Below are positions 48,064 through 60,233 of a DNA stretch of 64,000 nucleotides, piece by piece (position 1 is the stretch's first letter; the number at the start of each line of letters is the position of its first letter). Below the pieces are notes generated by a model that saw only the letters and a list, made by a program, of their open reading frames with translations, made no database searches and was not told the origin of the DNA. This DNA is from Linnemannia elongata (lineage: Eukaryota; Mortierellomycota; Mortierellomycetes; Mortierellales; Mortierellaceae). The stretch spans positions 372,001-436,000 of the forward strand of contig JAXBDG010000013.1 in the NCBI GenBank assembly GCA_036320915.1, in the 5' to 3' direction. A program made the position numbers and the translations under genes.

Positions 48064-50732
48064 CTAATCGACTAGGAGATCCTCTACGTCGTCTGCTGTG
48101 CGCACTAGAATGGTAGCCGGAAACTCGTACTGGTTCTTGGGGTCCTCAACAGCCTGGCACAGGCGCCGGTATGCATCCACAAACATCCTCACGTTCTGTG
48201 TACTAATAGCCTTGGCCAACCTCGACGACACAATCTTCGACAGCCACGACGACAGATCCAGGGTCACCGATCCTAAAAAGTGGTCCAGACGCGACAAGAT
48301 AGCCGAGATTGACATTGCATCCATGCCTGGCACCAACGATAGTGGCGTCTATGTATTGTTATAAGCAAAGTCTATGTTAGTTCAATTGGTCGTGAACATG
48401 AGATCAACTATTGCCATTGCCGGTAGTCGAATGCCTTACCTTCTCATCCTTGGTTTCCATGGCCTGTATTATTGGCGCAATGCCAGACTGCTTCAACAAC
48501 ACAATATGCTATATACCAGAGAGAAAGAGGCGCAAAGTTGTTTAGAAGACTTTGAGCCACCAACATATTCTAGTCAAGAGCAATTGATGCCGCTACTAAC
48601 CTGCTCATCGACAACAGTATCGACATAGTCCTGAACTTGCTTTTCAAGGTCTTCCACCTTGTGCTTTGTGAATGGGTATACGAGCGCCGACTATAGTAAA
48701 TTAGAGACAAAAAACGATGGTCAGAAAAAGACGCCAGACATAGTGCCCATCAAGTTAGCTGCAAACCAACGACACGAGAAATCTTACCTGGACATAGTGA
48801 AGACAGTTCATCATGTAGATGGCTCTGTTGAAGGCACTCAAGTGAGCGGCGCCAATCTCACACATCTGGAAAAGTGGATCAATCACAGCACTCAGGATGG
48901 GTGCAAAGTCCTTGTTGCCCTCATCGACCTGGACAAAGGACGTGTCGAACGATTTCATGATCTCCTTGAGTTGAAGTACAGTCTCCTTCATGGCTGGAGG
49001 TGGTCCGAGATCTGTTCCTGGAGTGTCAGGTCGACGTAAGAGATCAGCTGATTGCTTTCCGATCGCGTCAAAGAACACCTGCATCGAAGCATCCGAGATT
49101 TCGTGCAACGTTTTCGAAAGGGCTGCTTCTGTTCCGATGGCCCTCTCGATTGTCGAAGAGTAGAACTTGATGAGGTTGGAGATCTTGAATGCCGTGATGG
49201 CGTTTGCCTGAGAAACCAACACCTGCTCTACTCGCGTCTATTAAAAGAAAATGCAATTGTCGTCAAACTAATGCCCTATATCACGACTTTCCCTCCAGAG
49301 GTCCAAGTTGTCCTGAAACTCACCTTGAGTGGTCGTGCGGTTCCTTCGAGGTTCTTGTCCAGAAGCGAGTCAACAATCTCTGCATCTGTAGCATCGCTTT
49401 CGACAAGCCGCAATGGGCTAGCCTTGGGCAACTTGATCTCCGCCTGTCCACGATCCCGCTTCTTGCGCTCACTGCTCAGAACGCTCTCCAAAAACTCGCG
49501 TTCACTCGCCACAGTCTGATGGATCCATGCCAACATGTCTCCAATGTATCGCAGGGGGTCGTGAGCATGCAGTTCGATCGGTCGTGGTGTGCCTCCAGGT
49601 CCTCCTCTCGTCAAGGCATCAATGAATGCTCTGAGAATAGCGTTGCGTCGCACATGGACCAATTCCTCTAGAATCGATCTGAAGAATTGGTCATCCTGCT
49701 TGAGTGCCTGGATCGCCTTCTTGGTAACCTCTCGAACCTCCATCATCCCGTCCGGTCGACTCATTGTCCTGCATTCATTTTGCATCCATCTGAACAGCTT
49801 TTCGTATGAAATACTGCGATATGTCCTCATCGAGTCCATGATCTCCAACCTGTATAGACAATTCAACGACAAATAATGTAGAGGTTAGGCATAGCGGTCC
49901 AAAGTAGTCCTGGTACTTGTTCAATGGACTACCGGGGTTGCTTTCAAGAATGAACATACCCTGCTCGCTGATGCTCTGTAATTAAAAGCGCGTTGCAGTC
50001 GGCGTGAATGTTTTCCAGATGCTCCAGCGCGTCAAAGAAGGCTGGCGTGACATCCATAGCGGTCGAGCACAGGATCGTAATTTCTGACTCTGACAATGTA
50101 AATCGATCCAGAAACGCTTCCAAGATAGTCTGTCGCACTACGCAAATGTTGCTATTGTTCAGTTGAAAGAGCAGAAGGAAGTTAAGGTCAGTTGTTTGTG
50201 TGCAATTCATGGCGTCAATAAGTTTGGTTACACCTTCGTGAAAGAACGAGTTGTACCTCTGTTCCCGAAGAGCGTCAGTCTGCTCAAGCAAGGTGACGGT
50301 TTTGTCATTCGCCAAGTTCAGACGTTCCTGCATCTCCTGACAGAGTGAGTTCATTTCGTTCATCTCGGCCTCCAGTTCCAAGAATTGCTACAACGTCCAT
50401 GACCATAAAGACTGAAGAGTTAGATGATGAGTTCATCAGACGCGTGAGATGATGACTTCCGCCTCTTTGACAACCTCCTTTCTGGGTAGTCGAAAAGAGA
50501 AAAATAAAAAATAAGTGTATTTTACAATGTTGACTTTCTCCAGCTCACGGAGGAACTGGTAGTTGACTTCGGTGCCTCTTCGTTCTATATCGCCCCTGAG
50601 GTTATGTCGCGAGTTGACGGCATTGACGGTGTAGAACTCTGAGAGGGCGGTGAGGGAAGTCCTGAGTTTTGGGTCGTCGAGTGAGCTCGCAAGAAGCTTT
50701 GTCAGCTTTGCGCTGAGCGGGTTTGCATTCAT
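48064..50732 (-). CDS. COG6: Conserved oligomeric Golgi complex subunit 6
   Basis: Lobe B subunit of the COG vesicle-tethering complex on the Golgi. Eight exons: 50732-50526, 50387-50257, 50151-49960, 49849-49324, 49238-48788, 48689-48601, 48508-48440, 48348-48064; 1950 nt, 649 aa, the normal family length. Recognisable segments are NPLSAKLTKLLASSLDD, NSRHNLRGDIERRG, EMNEMNSLCQEMQERL, the highly conserved FIDALTRGGPGGTPRPIEL with HDPLRYIGDMLAWIHQ, and the C-terminal LDHFLGSVTLDL. The start is the first Met and matches the family N-terminus. The first intron carries a stretch of open frame (KEVVKEAEVI) that I judge not to be an exon, because the direct junction aligns better. Confidence 0.93.
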
Positions 50733-51005
50733 CGTTTGTGTCCAAGAGTTGAGAGGTAAATGAACGAATAAATGAATGAAAAGGAGGAGGTTGAGGTGAA
50801 AGCGTTGAAAGAAGTTGATTTTTTTTTTTGCCAGTCATGGTTTTCCTTCCTTGGAATTTCGTACGATGATCTCTACCAATTAGACGGGAACAGCACACAA
50901 TTCTCGGGCGAAGCAGGGGCCAACGACTTTCTTTTCTTTGCTTGAAGAATGCTGATGCTGGTGGTATGTTTATAGTTACAGGACAAAATGTAACAAAAAA
51001 AGGAT

Positions 51006-52016
51006 CTACAGGTAACCGTACTTCTTCTTGGCGAGCCATCGTACCAAGCTGGGACTCACAATCTGAAGAACAATACTGACTTGGTAGAACCATGGCATAA
51101 TGACCTCGTGTTGGCGCAAATCAGATCCTCGAACAATCCCCTCCGCACACGCCTTGGCCGTCATCGCGCCTTTTTTGGTTCCCGCCACTTTGACCGGAGC
51201 TGTTGGACTTGTCGACGATCCCACCTCTGATTTGGGGAGATCCACAGCGGACTGGCGAAGGTCGGTGGCGACTGTACCTGGAGAGACTATCCCAACGTGA
51301 ACTCCTGTCCGCTCAACTTCCATGCCCAAAGCATCAAAGAACCCCTGGGCGGCATGTTTGCTGGCACAGTAGATCGATCGAGTAGGGGCGCCGACCTTAC
51401 CTGCCATGGATGAAACGACGATGATGTTACCAGCTGCGCTGGTCTGTGTGAGTGCAGGGAGGAAATGGCTGGCGAGGTTGAGAGGTGCGTGGTAGTTGAC
51501 GTTCATGATCCTAGTAGAAGCCTCCAAGGCCTTGCCAGCGTCGGTAGGCAGGAGATGGCTGTAGTCGGATTCGGATGTAGCTGCTTTTGCAGAGTCTATG
51601 CCTGCGAGTTCAGCAAAGGGCAGGACAGAGATGATGCCGGCACAAATAATCAGTGTGTCGACTTTGCCGTTGAGAGCCTTCAAGGACTCGAGCGTGATCC
51701 TGCGTACATCCTCGGGCAAGGTGACATCTCCTTGGACAGCATGGATTGAGCCAGCAGTTGAAGAAAGCTCCTGAATCAATTGTTGAAGGAGCTCCATCCT
51801 GCGAGCGACCATAACGACGTGCGCGTGTCGACCAGCATATATACGAGCGAGTTCAGACCCAATTCCTGAGCTGGCTCCGATGATGACGACGCGTTCGTCT
51901 GCGTGAGGGATGGTCTTAGCCCTTGCGGGTCCTTTTGATCCTATGAGTGCCTTGATTAGGATGGGAGTGGCGACGGCGACTCCGGCGACTCCTAGTGCAA
52001 TGGCTGCCGTTGACAT
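51006..52016 (-). CDS. Short-chain dehydrogenase/reductase, 11-beta-HSD/DHRS7-like
   Basis: Single exon, 336 aa. NAD(P)-dependent oxidoreductase of the classical SDR type. An N-terminal hydrophobic segment of about 25 residues (AAIALGVAGVAVATPILIKAL) probably anchors it in the ER or another membrane. The cofactor loop is GASSGIG, preceded by ERVVIIG. ARR after VVMV suggests NADP preference. The catalytic residues are Ser in VSSMAGKVG and Tyr/Lys in YCASKHAAQG. Substrate unknown. It lies between COG6 (same strand, 273 bp) and COG7 (divergent, 297 bp). Confidence 0.9.
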   Translation of the reverse strand: MSTAAIALGVAGVAVATPILIKALIGSKGPARAKTIPHADERVVIIGASSGIGSELARIYAGRHAHVVMVARRMELLQQLIQELSSTAGSIHAVQGDVTLPEDVRRITLESLKALNGKVDTLIICAGIISVLPFAELAGIDSAKAATSESDYSHLLPTDAGKALEASTRIMNVNYHAPLNLASHFLPALTQTSAAGNIIVVSSMAGKVGAPTRSIYCASKHAAQGFFDALGMEVERTGVHVGIVSPGTVATDLRQSAVDLPKSEVGSSTSPTAPVKVAGTKKGAMTAKACAEGIVRGSDLRQHEVIMPWFYQVSIVLQIVSPSLVRWLAKKKYGYL

Positions 52017-52313
52017 GGTGTGAGCTGGATGGTTGAAGTAAAGAACGATGTAGGTTGTCCTTCAGTCCCCACTTCAACGTCCGTTCGTGGCTTCAACTCA
52101 AAAAAAGGACACAGTCCTGCACTTACAGTCTAATTTCTCTTGAACCGGTTTCGAGTGCCACATCCTCTTTCACGCCCATTGAACTTTTCCCTTGTTTCTG
52201 TCGCCCATCTTCTTCTCCATCTCCACTTCCAATCCCTTCCTTCTCCTTCTCCCCTTCCTGCGACATCATCTACAACCCTCCCATCCTCATCAGGCAACAC
52301 CCCAATACAAAAG
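52017..52313. promoter_or_regulatory. Bidirectional promoter of the SDR and COG7 genes
   Basis: 297 bp between two divergent start codons, CT-rich toward COG7. No TATA box seen. Confidence 0.45.
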
Positions 52314-55300
52314 ATGCCCGCGCCGGCAAGACCTCAGACCCACCACTCACAGCTGTCAGGGGCACAAGTCGTCCAAGGTCTCCCTGCCGTCGACCCAGCC
52401 TTCACCGCGCCCGACTTTGATGTCAAAGCATGGATTAACAACATCCTCAGCACTGTCCCTCGCCAGTCTGAACCAACTTCATCCACTACGACAAACAACA
52501 CCTCATCAACACCAGCCTCGCCATCCCTCAACGGCATCAAGGGTGTAAAGTCTTCAGCTTCTGTCGCGGGAGACAATGGCGACGCTTCTTTGGACGCTTC
52601 ACTCGACCTTCTTCAGACACCTGCACTCGACCCTGTCCTTGGTAAGTTGACATGGACCTGAAACGCGACGATGTCGTTGAAAATGCACACGCGTTATTAA
52701 CACCATAAACATTTATTTTGGTCACCCCTGTAGACGAGAAGGATGGGGTCGAAGACTCTTCTTCGAGCAGCTCGGCGACGCCACCATCAAGTCAGCAAAC
52801 TGCAGGAGCAGCAGCAGGATCAACAACATCCAAAAGCCAGACAACAATCTTGACCCAACACGCGACTACACACCTCACAAAACTACACTTGCTCGCTGGT
52901 CAGACTTCAGCAGCCCTGTCGTCCACAACTCAGGATATGGTCAAGCTTCTCCCGCGTCTGACCCACGAGCTCGACCAGTTGCGCCAGGAGACAAGGACGC
53001 TTCAAGAGGGCATTCGTCTTGTCAGAGGAGACATCAACACCGTCGACTCTAACGATACCGTTCAGGCCCTGGATCGTCTCAAGTATCTGGATCTGGTCAA
53101 AACTCGTATGGAGGCCACACACTCTGCCCTTCGCGAGGCTGAGAACTGGAGAAATCTCGAGGCAGAGGCAAAGGATATCTTGGCCAAGGGCGACTTCACC
53201 AGGGCTGCCACGAGACTTTCGGAAGCCGAGCGGTCACTTGTCGTCTACAAGAACACCAACGTCGAAGGCGATCGCATGACTCTCTTGCTCTCCCTCAAGG
53301 ATCAACTGGAACAGCAGGTCATGGGTAAAGTTAAGGAGGCGCTAGATCAGAAGGATACCGCTGCCTGTCAGGACTTGATCAAGGTCTTTGGGCTCATCGG
53401 GCGTCAGGAAAAGTTCCAGGACTTCTACATCTCGCAACGACGCGCACCTCTGTTGGAGCAGTGGAAGCGGTTGACACTGGCACTGAACATTGGTCTCCGA
53501 CCAGGCGGATCAGGCAGGCCAGGCACGCCTTCGACCACCACCGCCACCACCGACTCGAAGGATTTCATCACCGTCCTCCAGACGTTCTACAAGGATGCCT
53601 CCAGTATGCTGCACGACGAGTTTGCCTGGATCACCAGTATCTTTTCGGACCCTTCAGCCACAATCCACGGTCTTGTCCACGACATTTTCTCGCACATCGA
53701 TCCTAACATGCAGGCGGCCCTCCAGCAGGTCGCAAAGTCTCAGGGCGATGAAGGGGGACTTCCGATTCTGATCTCGGCTTTCATGGCGACCGAGGCCTTT
53801 GGCACCAGGATGGAGCGCATTGTTTATCAACCCCTCGTCGGAAACCAGCGTGAGCACAGCGGGAACCGGTCAAGAGCAGGAAGTCTGGTCGTACCTGACG
53901 GCTCCAAGGACGGCAAGGGTAACCGGGCGTCGTTCAGCCAGGACAAAAACCTCGATCTCAAGTCATTCCAAGATCCTCACGAGTGGGCATATGTTCTCTA
54001 TGAACCCTTTATGGGCTACCAGCGGAACTATGGGAAGCTGGAGGGAGCACATTTGAGGGCGCTGTTGACGACATCGGTGCCTGCAATGGCACCTTACCTG
54101 GACCCCGTGACAAGGAGCAGAGGAATCGCCAAGAGCAGCTCGCATCTGGTCAAGATCATGACGAATACCAATGCGCTTGCCTTCAACCTGGCCGAAGGAG
54201 CGATTGCTCGGTGTATGAGATTGACTCATGGTTTCGGAGCTCCTGGACTGTTGGACGGACTCAATGGGTTCTTCAAAGACATTATGGATCGCTACTCTGA
54301 GATCTTGTCCGAATGCCGCCTTAGGTCGGGACTGCAGGTGGATGCGAATGGAAACAAAATTGCCGCTGCCGCCACCATCAGACAGAACGAGTACGGGTCA
54401 AACTCTCGACAGAGCTCCAAGTACGACAACCAGCTTTCGGACTCTGCAGAGGACACGGATTCGGATGGTTGGGATGAAGATGTACAAGAGCAAGACCAAC
54501 GACTGTTCCAGATGGGTTGTCGGTTGATGGTCTTGTGTAGACAACTCTGTCAAAAATTGGACCAGCTGGATGTCAAGACCAAAAAGGCACTTCGGGGTGT
54601 GGAGGAGTTTGTTAATATGGATCAGAGTCACCACCAGGACGGAGGTCACCTTTCAGTCGACCAAGGATCGTCAGTGTCGGGACTCAAGTCTACAACAGCT
54701 ATCCAACCACCCAACGCCTCGATCGCCCTCCTTCAGCAGTCCAACTTGAACAGTTTCCGCCTCTCCGAGATTCTGGAACTTGTCAAAAAATCGAGTCTCA
54801 AGGACGAAACGACACCCAAGGACCAGATTTCGGCGGAGACGGATCTTGGATTGGACCCCAAGCCATACCACCTGTTCTTGCAGAGCCACCAACGCGCAGT
54901 TCATTTGACAAAGCTCTGTCAGCGGTTCATTTTCGACTCTGTCTACATTCCTCTGTCGCGACCATTGGCAGATTTGGCATTGCTTCCTTGCTGGACCGAG
55001 GGGGCTGACCAGCCTGGTGGACTCAACGATAAGGTTGCACGGAGGGTGCATCAGTCGACACTGGGAGGCACACGGACGGATGTTATCAGGTTCCGGTCCA
55101 GTCCTAGTGATTACATGGAGGAGTTGCTGAGACAGTTGTTGGCGTTGCCGTTGACCTTTGGCACGTATGAAGGAGACCCTGGTCTGCGGTTCGGGATCCA
55201 TTCGTTGCCGTATGCGGATCGACCCTTGGAGCTTCAGAACCAGCAAGAGTCGACGTTTGCAGAAGGAGGCGATGGGTCTGGGGAGAAGAGCCAGGATGCA

Positions 55301-56077
55301 GACCAGGATCTTGGAGTTGGGTCGGCTGACAATAAGTCTAAGGGAGAGGGTGATGACGAAGGAGGGGAGTCACTGGAGGACGAGGATGATTTGGCGGTGA
55401 TGCATCGCTGGATCACGTCGCTTTCTCGGGCCGCGATGCATACGATTATCGAGCGCCTATATGACCCCAATCTTGGCGAGTTTACATCCTCACCGACAAC
55501 ACTTTCTTCTGCCACCATGGCATCTCAACAACAGCAGAGGAACCGGTTCGGAGGTCCCACATCGTCGCCCGTCTCGTCGTCTTCTCCCGTTGGTGGTGTG
55601 TCGGCCAATGCCAAGAAGCAACATTACCTGAGCCGACTCTCGGAGGCTGGTGCCAACCAGTTGAGCATGGACTTGGGGTACTTTGTTGATACTTGTTTGG
55701 GCTCCTTGGCGATTGAGCCAACGCCTAGCATTCGATCTTTGATCAAGGCGTTGAGGATGAGTGAGGCAGGGTTGCTGATGGCTTTGCAGCAGATGCAACA
55801 GCAGCAACTGGAGCAGCAGGAACAGGATAGTTCTGTTGCTGCTGCCGCTGCTGCAGTGGCAGATTCGCCAGTGTTGGCTTCGCAGGATGCTGGGGCAGTG
55901 TCGAGCGGTAGTGCGTCGTTGGAGCCTCACCAGGTGTCGATTGTTATCCCTGGTGCGCCCGTGCTGCCATACGTCTTGGCGGTTGGCGATGAGGATATCC
56001 CTGGCCAGATGGAGTTAGAGATTGTTGTCTTCAAGTGGGTTGCTCGTCTCAAGGGTATCGCTATTCCTTCTTCATAG
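52314..56077 (+). CDS. COG7: Conserved oligomeric Golgi complex subunit 7
   Basis: Lobe B subunit of the COG tether. Two exons, 52314-52641 and 52734-56077; 3672 nt, 1223 aa. The family N-terminus is clear: DFDVKAWINNIL, then, after a Ser/Thr-rich insert, a coiled-coil region (DMVKLLPRLTHELDQLRQET, IRLVRGDINTVDS) and KTRMEATHSALREAENW. It is longer than animal COG7 (about 770 aa) because of low-complexity inserts, including an acidic/Gly stretch near 55260-55390 and a Gln/Ala-rich one near 55790-55900. The start at 52314 is chosen because the conserved region follows within 35 residues. An upstream in-frame ATG at 52140 would add 58 CT-encoded residues. Confidence 0.88.
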
Positions 56078-56370
56078 ATTTGATCCTATCAAAAAAAAAA
56101 AGTATTTGATTTGATGTTGTTGATTTGACCCGCATGGTATTGGACATTGTGGAGAGATGTATTTATTTATTTATTTTTGTTTGTAAGTACTGGAGGTGAA
56201 CTCATCCAGTTGTAAAAAGAAGGGTGAGGAGGAGAGGATATAGGAAGGGGATAATATGAACAGGCGAAAGAAAGGAGTGTTGTTTTTTACAAAGTAAATG
56301 GACAAAGGAAATGTCAGAAAAAAGTGGGGGGGAGAAGAATCGCGAATTCGCCCCTGGAGGGGCGGGTTTT
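56078..56370. other. Convergent 3' spacer between COG7 and PMA1
   Basis: 293 bp holding the 3' ends of two convergent genes, with an A-run at 56090-56101 and a TTTA repeat near 56160-56176. Confidence 0.5.
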
Positions 56371-59300
56371 TTACAGACTACCACCATGACGATCCCAAGA
56401 AATATCCTCCATCATCGACTGCGGGATCTTGCTCCCACCACTCCCGATCGCCAGCAAGACCCTCGTCTTTGCAACAATTGCCTCGGGTCCTTTATGCATA
56501 CTCCTCCAAATCCGCTTCTGGCTCACTTCAACCCGTTTGCGATCTTGGAGCATTTTCCTTCTTCCTCCGCAGGGTGCACAGGAGAGGGAGTGAGAGCCAA
56601 GAGTCCAGAATTTGAAGACTTGGACTTTGATAACGTCCAGGACCACACAGGAGACGAGGGAGATACCAAAGACTGCGAGGGCCTGAGTGGCGGGGACGGC
56701 GGGGGTGAGCCATCCAAAGATGACCATCAACAATGCGACGACCTGGGTACCAAGGATCACGAGCGTGAACCAGATACTTGGCATGCTCTCCCAAAAGTAT
56801 CCCGTCAACCTCGTCGAGAAAATAAGGAAATGGGGAGCAGAGGAGATGTGGAGGTACATGATCGATTCAAGGGACCGGTCGACTTCGGGGGAGTTGCCTT
56901 CTGCAGTTGGGTAAGGGTTGTAACCATGGACTTTCCAAAAGTAGAAGAAGTGGCCAAAGGAAAGACCAGTGAGGAGGACGCCAAGGAAGCAGGAGAGGAA
57001 AATTAGTTGACCGACTCGCCACTTGTCTGGCATCTTTGAGATCTATTTTTTGATTGAATGGAAAGGGGGGGCCATTGAAGTGATTAGAAACATTGGTCAA
57101 AGTACATCAGAAAAGTTTAAGAGTCCCAGGTACAATAACTGATCAAACACGCTCAAGAAGAGAAAGAAGACATACCTGGGCGTTGTCGACGGCAATAACA
57201 AGGGTGGCAAGATCGTTCAGGACACAGATAAGAATCAACAGCTTGGCAGGCAAAGTCCAGTCAAAGACCAAGATGACCACAAAGAAGAACATCAAGAAAT
57301 GCACCGTCGACGTGATACGGTACAACGCATACGACCGCATCCGCTGGAAGATCGCCCGCGAGGCCAAAATACCATCAACAATCGTCGACAAACCAGGGGC
57401 AAGAAGGACAATATCGGCCGCAGACCGTGCAGCATCCGTACATCCGTGGACTGCAATTCCAACATTGGCCTTCTTGAGTGCAGGAGCATCGTTGACTCCG
57501 TCACCTGTCATACCGACGAGGAGTCCGCGTTGCTGGAGGGCGTCAACAATCCTAAACTTGTGCTCTGGTGTGACCTCTGCAAATCCGTCAGCACGGTAGA
57601 AACGGTCCGACCGCTGTTCCTCCGAAAGCGACCCGTCCGCCAGATGAGAGGCATCCAAGATAACACGGCCTAGACCCAAACGACGCGAGACCTCCTTGGC
57701 AATGATCTGCTGATCTCCTGTCACCATCTTGACCGTAATACCCATCTTCTGACACCGCTGAATCGTTTGCTCTGAATCCGGGCGAGGAGGGTCCAACATG
57801 GCCGCCAATCCAACCAATGTCCACTTGTCAGTCCCTGCAAGCGTCCTAGCAACACCAAGAGCACGCAATCCACGCTGAGCCATTGTCGTGTATGCCCTAA
57901 CAGCCTCATCGCTACCACCAACCAACTGGATGATAACCTGGGGGGCACCCTTGGCGACCTTGTAAGTAGTTCCGTTGCTGACATCCCGAACAGTCGCCTG
58001 GGTGTACTTGGAGCTTGGGTTGAAGGGGATAAAGTTGCTGATCTCATACCCAGGAACCTTGCTGGACCCAGCGGGACGGTTACGGAGAATAGGAACCTGC
58101 CACTCAGCGGCCTGACGGACAGCCAACTCGATAGGATCATTTGCGCCAAACTCCGACGCGAGGTAAGAATACAACAACAGGTCCTGGGGGGAGTAGCCTT
58201 GGGCGAGGTAAGGTTCATCAAAGGTCAACTCATTGAGGGTCAAGGTGCCAGTCTTGTCGGAGCAAAGTACAGAAAGGGCCGACATTTCCTCGACGGCCGC
58301 AAGACGCTTGACAATGACCTGCTTGGCAGCCAGACCACGGGCACCGACAGCCATAGTGACGGCCATGACAGATGGAAGACCGATAGGGATAGCAGAGATA
58401 GCCAGGATCATGACCGGTCCAAGGATGTTCAGAACCTGTCCCCGGATAGGGTCGTTGCGGTAGGTGATATACTGGACGACGATGATGATGATCGTCAAAA
58501 CCAAAGTAAAGAGCACCAAAAAGTTTCCGATCCGATTGATGACCTTCTGGAAATGCCCCTCGCTCGCCGTGTTGGCAATCAAATGCGCCGCTTTGCCAAT
58601 ATATGTCTCACTCCCGGTCTTTGTAACAATCGCCCTCTGCTGACCCTGCTTCACAACAGTCGACGAATAGACCTCCTCGCCCTTTTTCTTCGACACCGCA
58701 AAAGATTCACCCGTCAAGGACGACTGGTCGACAAGAAGTTCCCCGTCCGTGTGCGCACCTGAAGCATCGATTCCCAAAAGACGACCATCAGCGGGGACGA
58801 TATCTCCCAAGCGGAGGACAATGATATCTCCGGGGACCAAGAGGGTAGTGTCGATTTCCTGAAGTTGCCCCTCGCGCCAGCAGCGGGTCTTGAGAGCTAG
58901 GGTTTGGCGGAGGGCTTCGACTGCGGACTCTGCACGGGCTTCTTCAAAGTATCCGATAATCGCGTTCAAGAACAAGAGGCCGAGAATCGTAAAGAAGTTG
59001 AACCAATCCTATTATTGTAGAGAGATAAGGGCTGTTTAGTGCCTTGCCCTCGTTATTGGTTTTGCACGTGTACGTGTTGTTACAGAAGAGAGTGTTGGTA
59101 GGTGAAACTACTAGCGCCGGCACGATGTACGCAACACATATTCGATGGCAATGAAAATCCAACTAAAATAACGTCCAAAAAAGATGCGTGCAGCATTCCC
59201 CTCATGTTTCGACTGAGCAACCTTCTTTGAATATCAGTATACCGTCTTTGTGTTGCTGCTGTTGTTGTGGTCGTTGTGGTTCTTGCGCATCCACTCATCC

Positions 59301-60233
59301 TTGCCATCTGAGAGCACTGCCCACAAAAAAGAACTTCAAGAAAACCAGTGGGTCCAGACTAAGTGACAAACAAGGAACAAAAAACGGTGTGTCCACAAGT
59401 GTATCGCAACGGCTACAACAAACCTGTCGGCTCCCTTCCCTTTCCCAGTCAGCCCTGCAGTCCTGCGCCATGTTGTATGCGGCTGCAGTGCGTACATACA
59501 TGCAAGCAATACAATACGCCCCCCTCCTTTTCCCCTTCCCTCCGCTGCCACTGCCACACTCTCTTTGACGGTCGACTGTGTCAGATAGGTGTCATAGCCA
59601 CTTTTTCTTTTTTTCCAATTGTTTGTCCCATTAGTCCAGACATCTCCTTCCTCAGCCTTACTCTCCCTTTTTTTAACAGGGTCGTGCGTGCTTCCTTCCT
59701 TGTGCTTTTTTGTACGTGCGTGCACGCCCAAAAAACATAGGAGGGTTAAAAATAACCTTCCCTTGCCGCCCTGTGCCCTCCATCTTCTTCCCCCCCTCCC
59801 TCTCGCTCCCTCATTCCTTGCGCGTGTTACTCTGTGTTCAGATAACAAATACGAAAAGCAAAAAAAAAACCTCCTTTACCTTTACGATGGCAGAGACGAT
59901 ACAAGCAGCCTCAATCAAGAAGGCAATGGGCCCGACAAAATAACTCAAAAACTTCAACAGCTGGTTAACCTTGACTTCGACCAACTGGTTTGGCCCAAAA
60001 GTCTTCAACCGTTGAGCCGCCTGTTCGTGTGTGAGCCCGGTCTGGGGGTTTGTCAACATCAGGTCGTCCATCTCGACTCCTGCATGTTCCTTTGAGCCAT
60101 TGTTGTTGTTACCAGAGGGGACGCGTGAGCGAGAGGGGGAGGAAGAGGAGGATGAAGGAGAGGTGGAGGCGGAGAAGCCTTTGAATTCTTCTTCCTTAGG
60201 GTCGTCGTGGAGTTCGAGGTATCCTCGCGTCAT
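56371..60233 (-). CDS. PMA1: Plasma-membrane H+-transporting P-type ATPase (P3A)
   Basis: Pumps protons out of the cell using ATP and energises secondary transport. Three exons: 60233-59880, 59008-57176, 57042-56371; 2859 nt, 952 aa. Diagnostic motifs are all present: LTGES in the actuator domain, the phosphorylation site CSDKTGTLTLNEL, MVTGD, GDGVNDAPALKKANVGIAV, and membrane segments such as FLVLFTLVLTIIIIVVQYIT and FLMFFFVVILVFDWTLP. The N-terminus is Ser-rich and the C-terminus is a basic tail of about 60 residues likely to be regulatory. The first intron is 871 bp, long for this region. The gene is convergent with COG7. Confidence 0.95.

Noticed and set aside
50420..50500. Extra COG6 exon encoding KEVVKEAEVI
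   Set aside because: Joining exon 1 directly to 50387 keeps the phase and aligns better with the family; the segment runs into a stop without a good donor.
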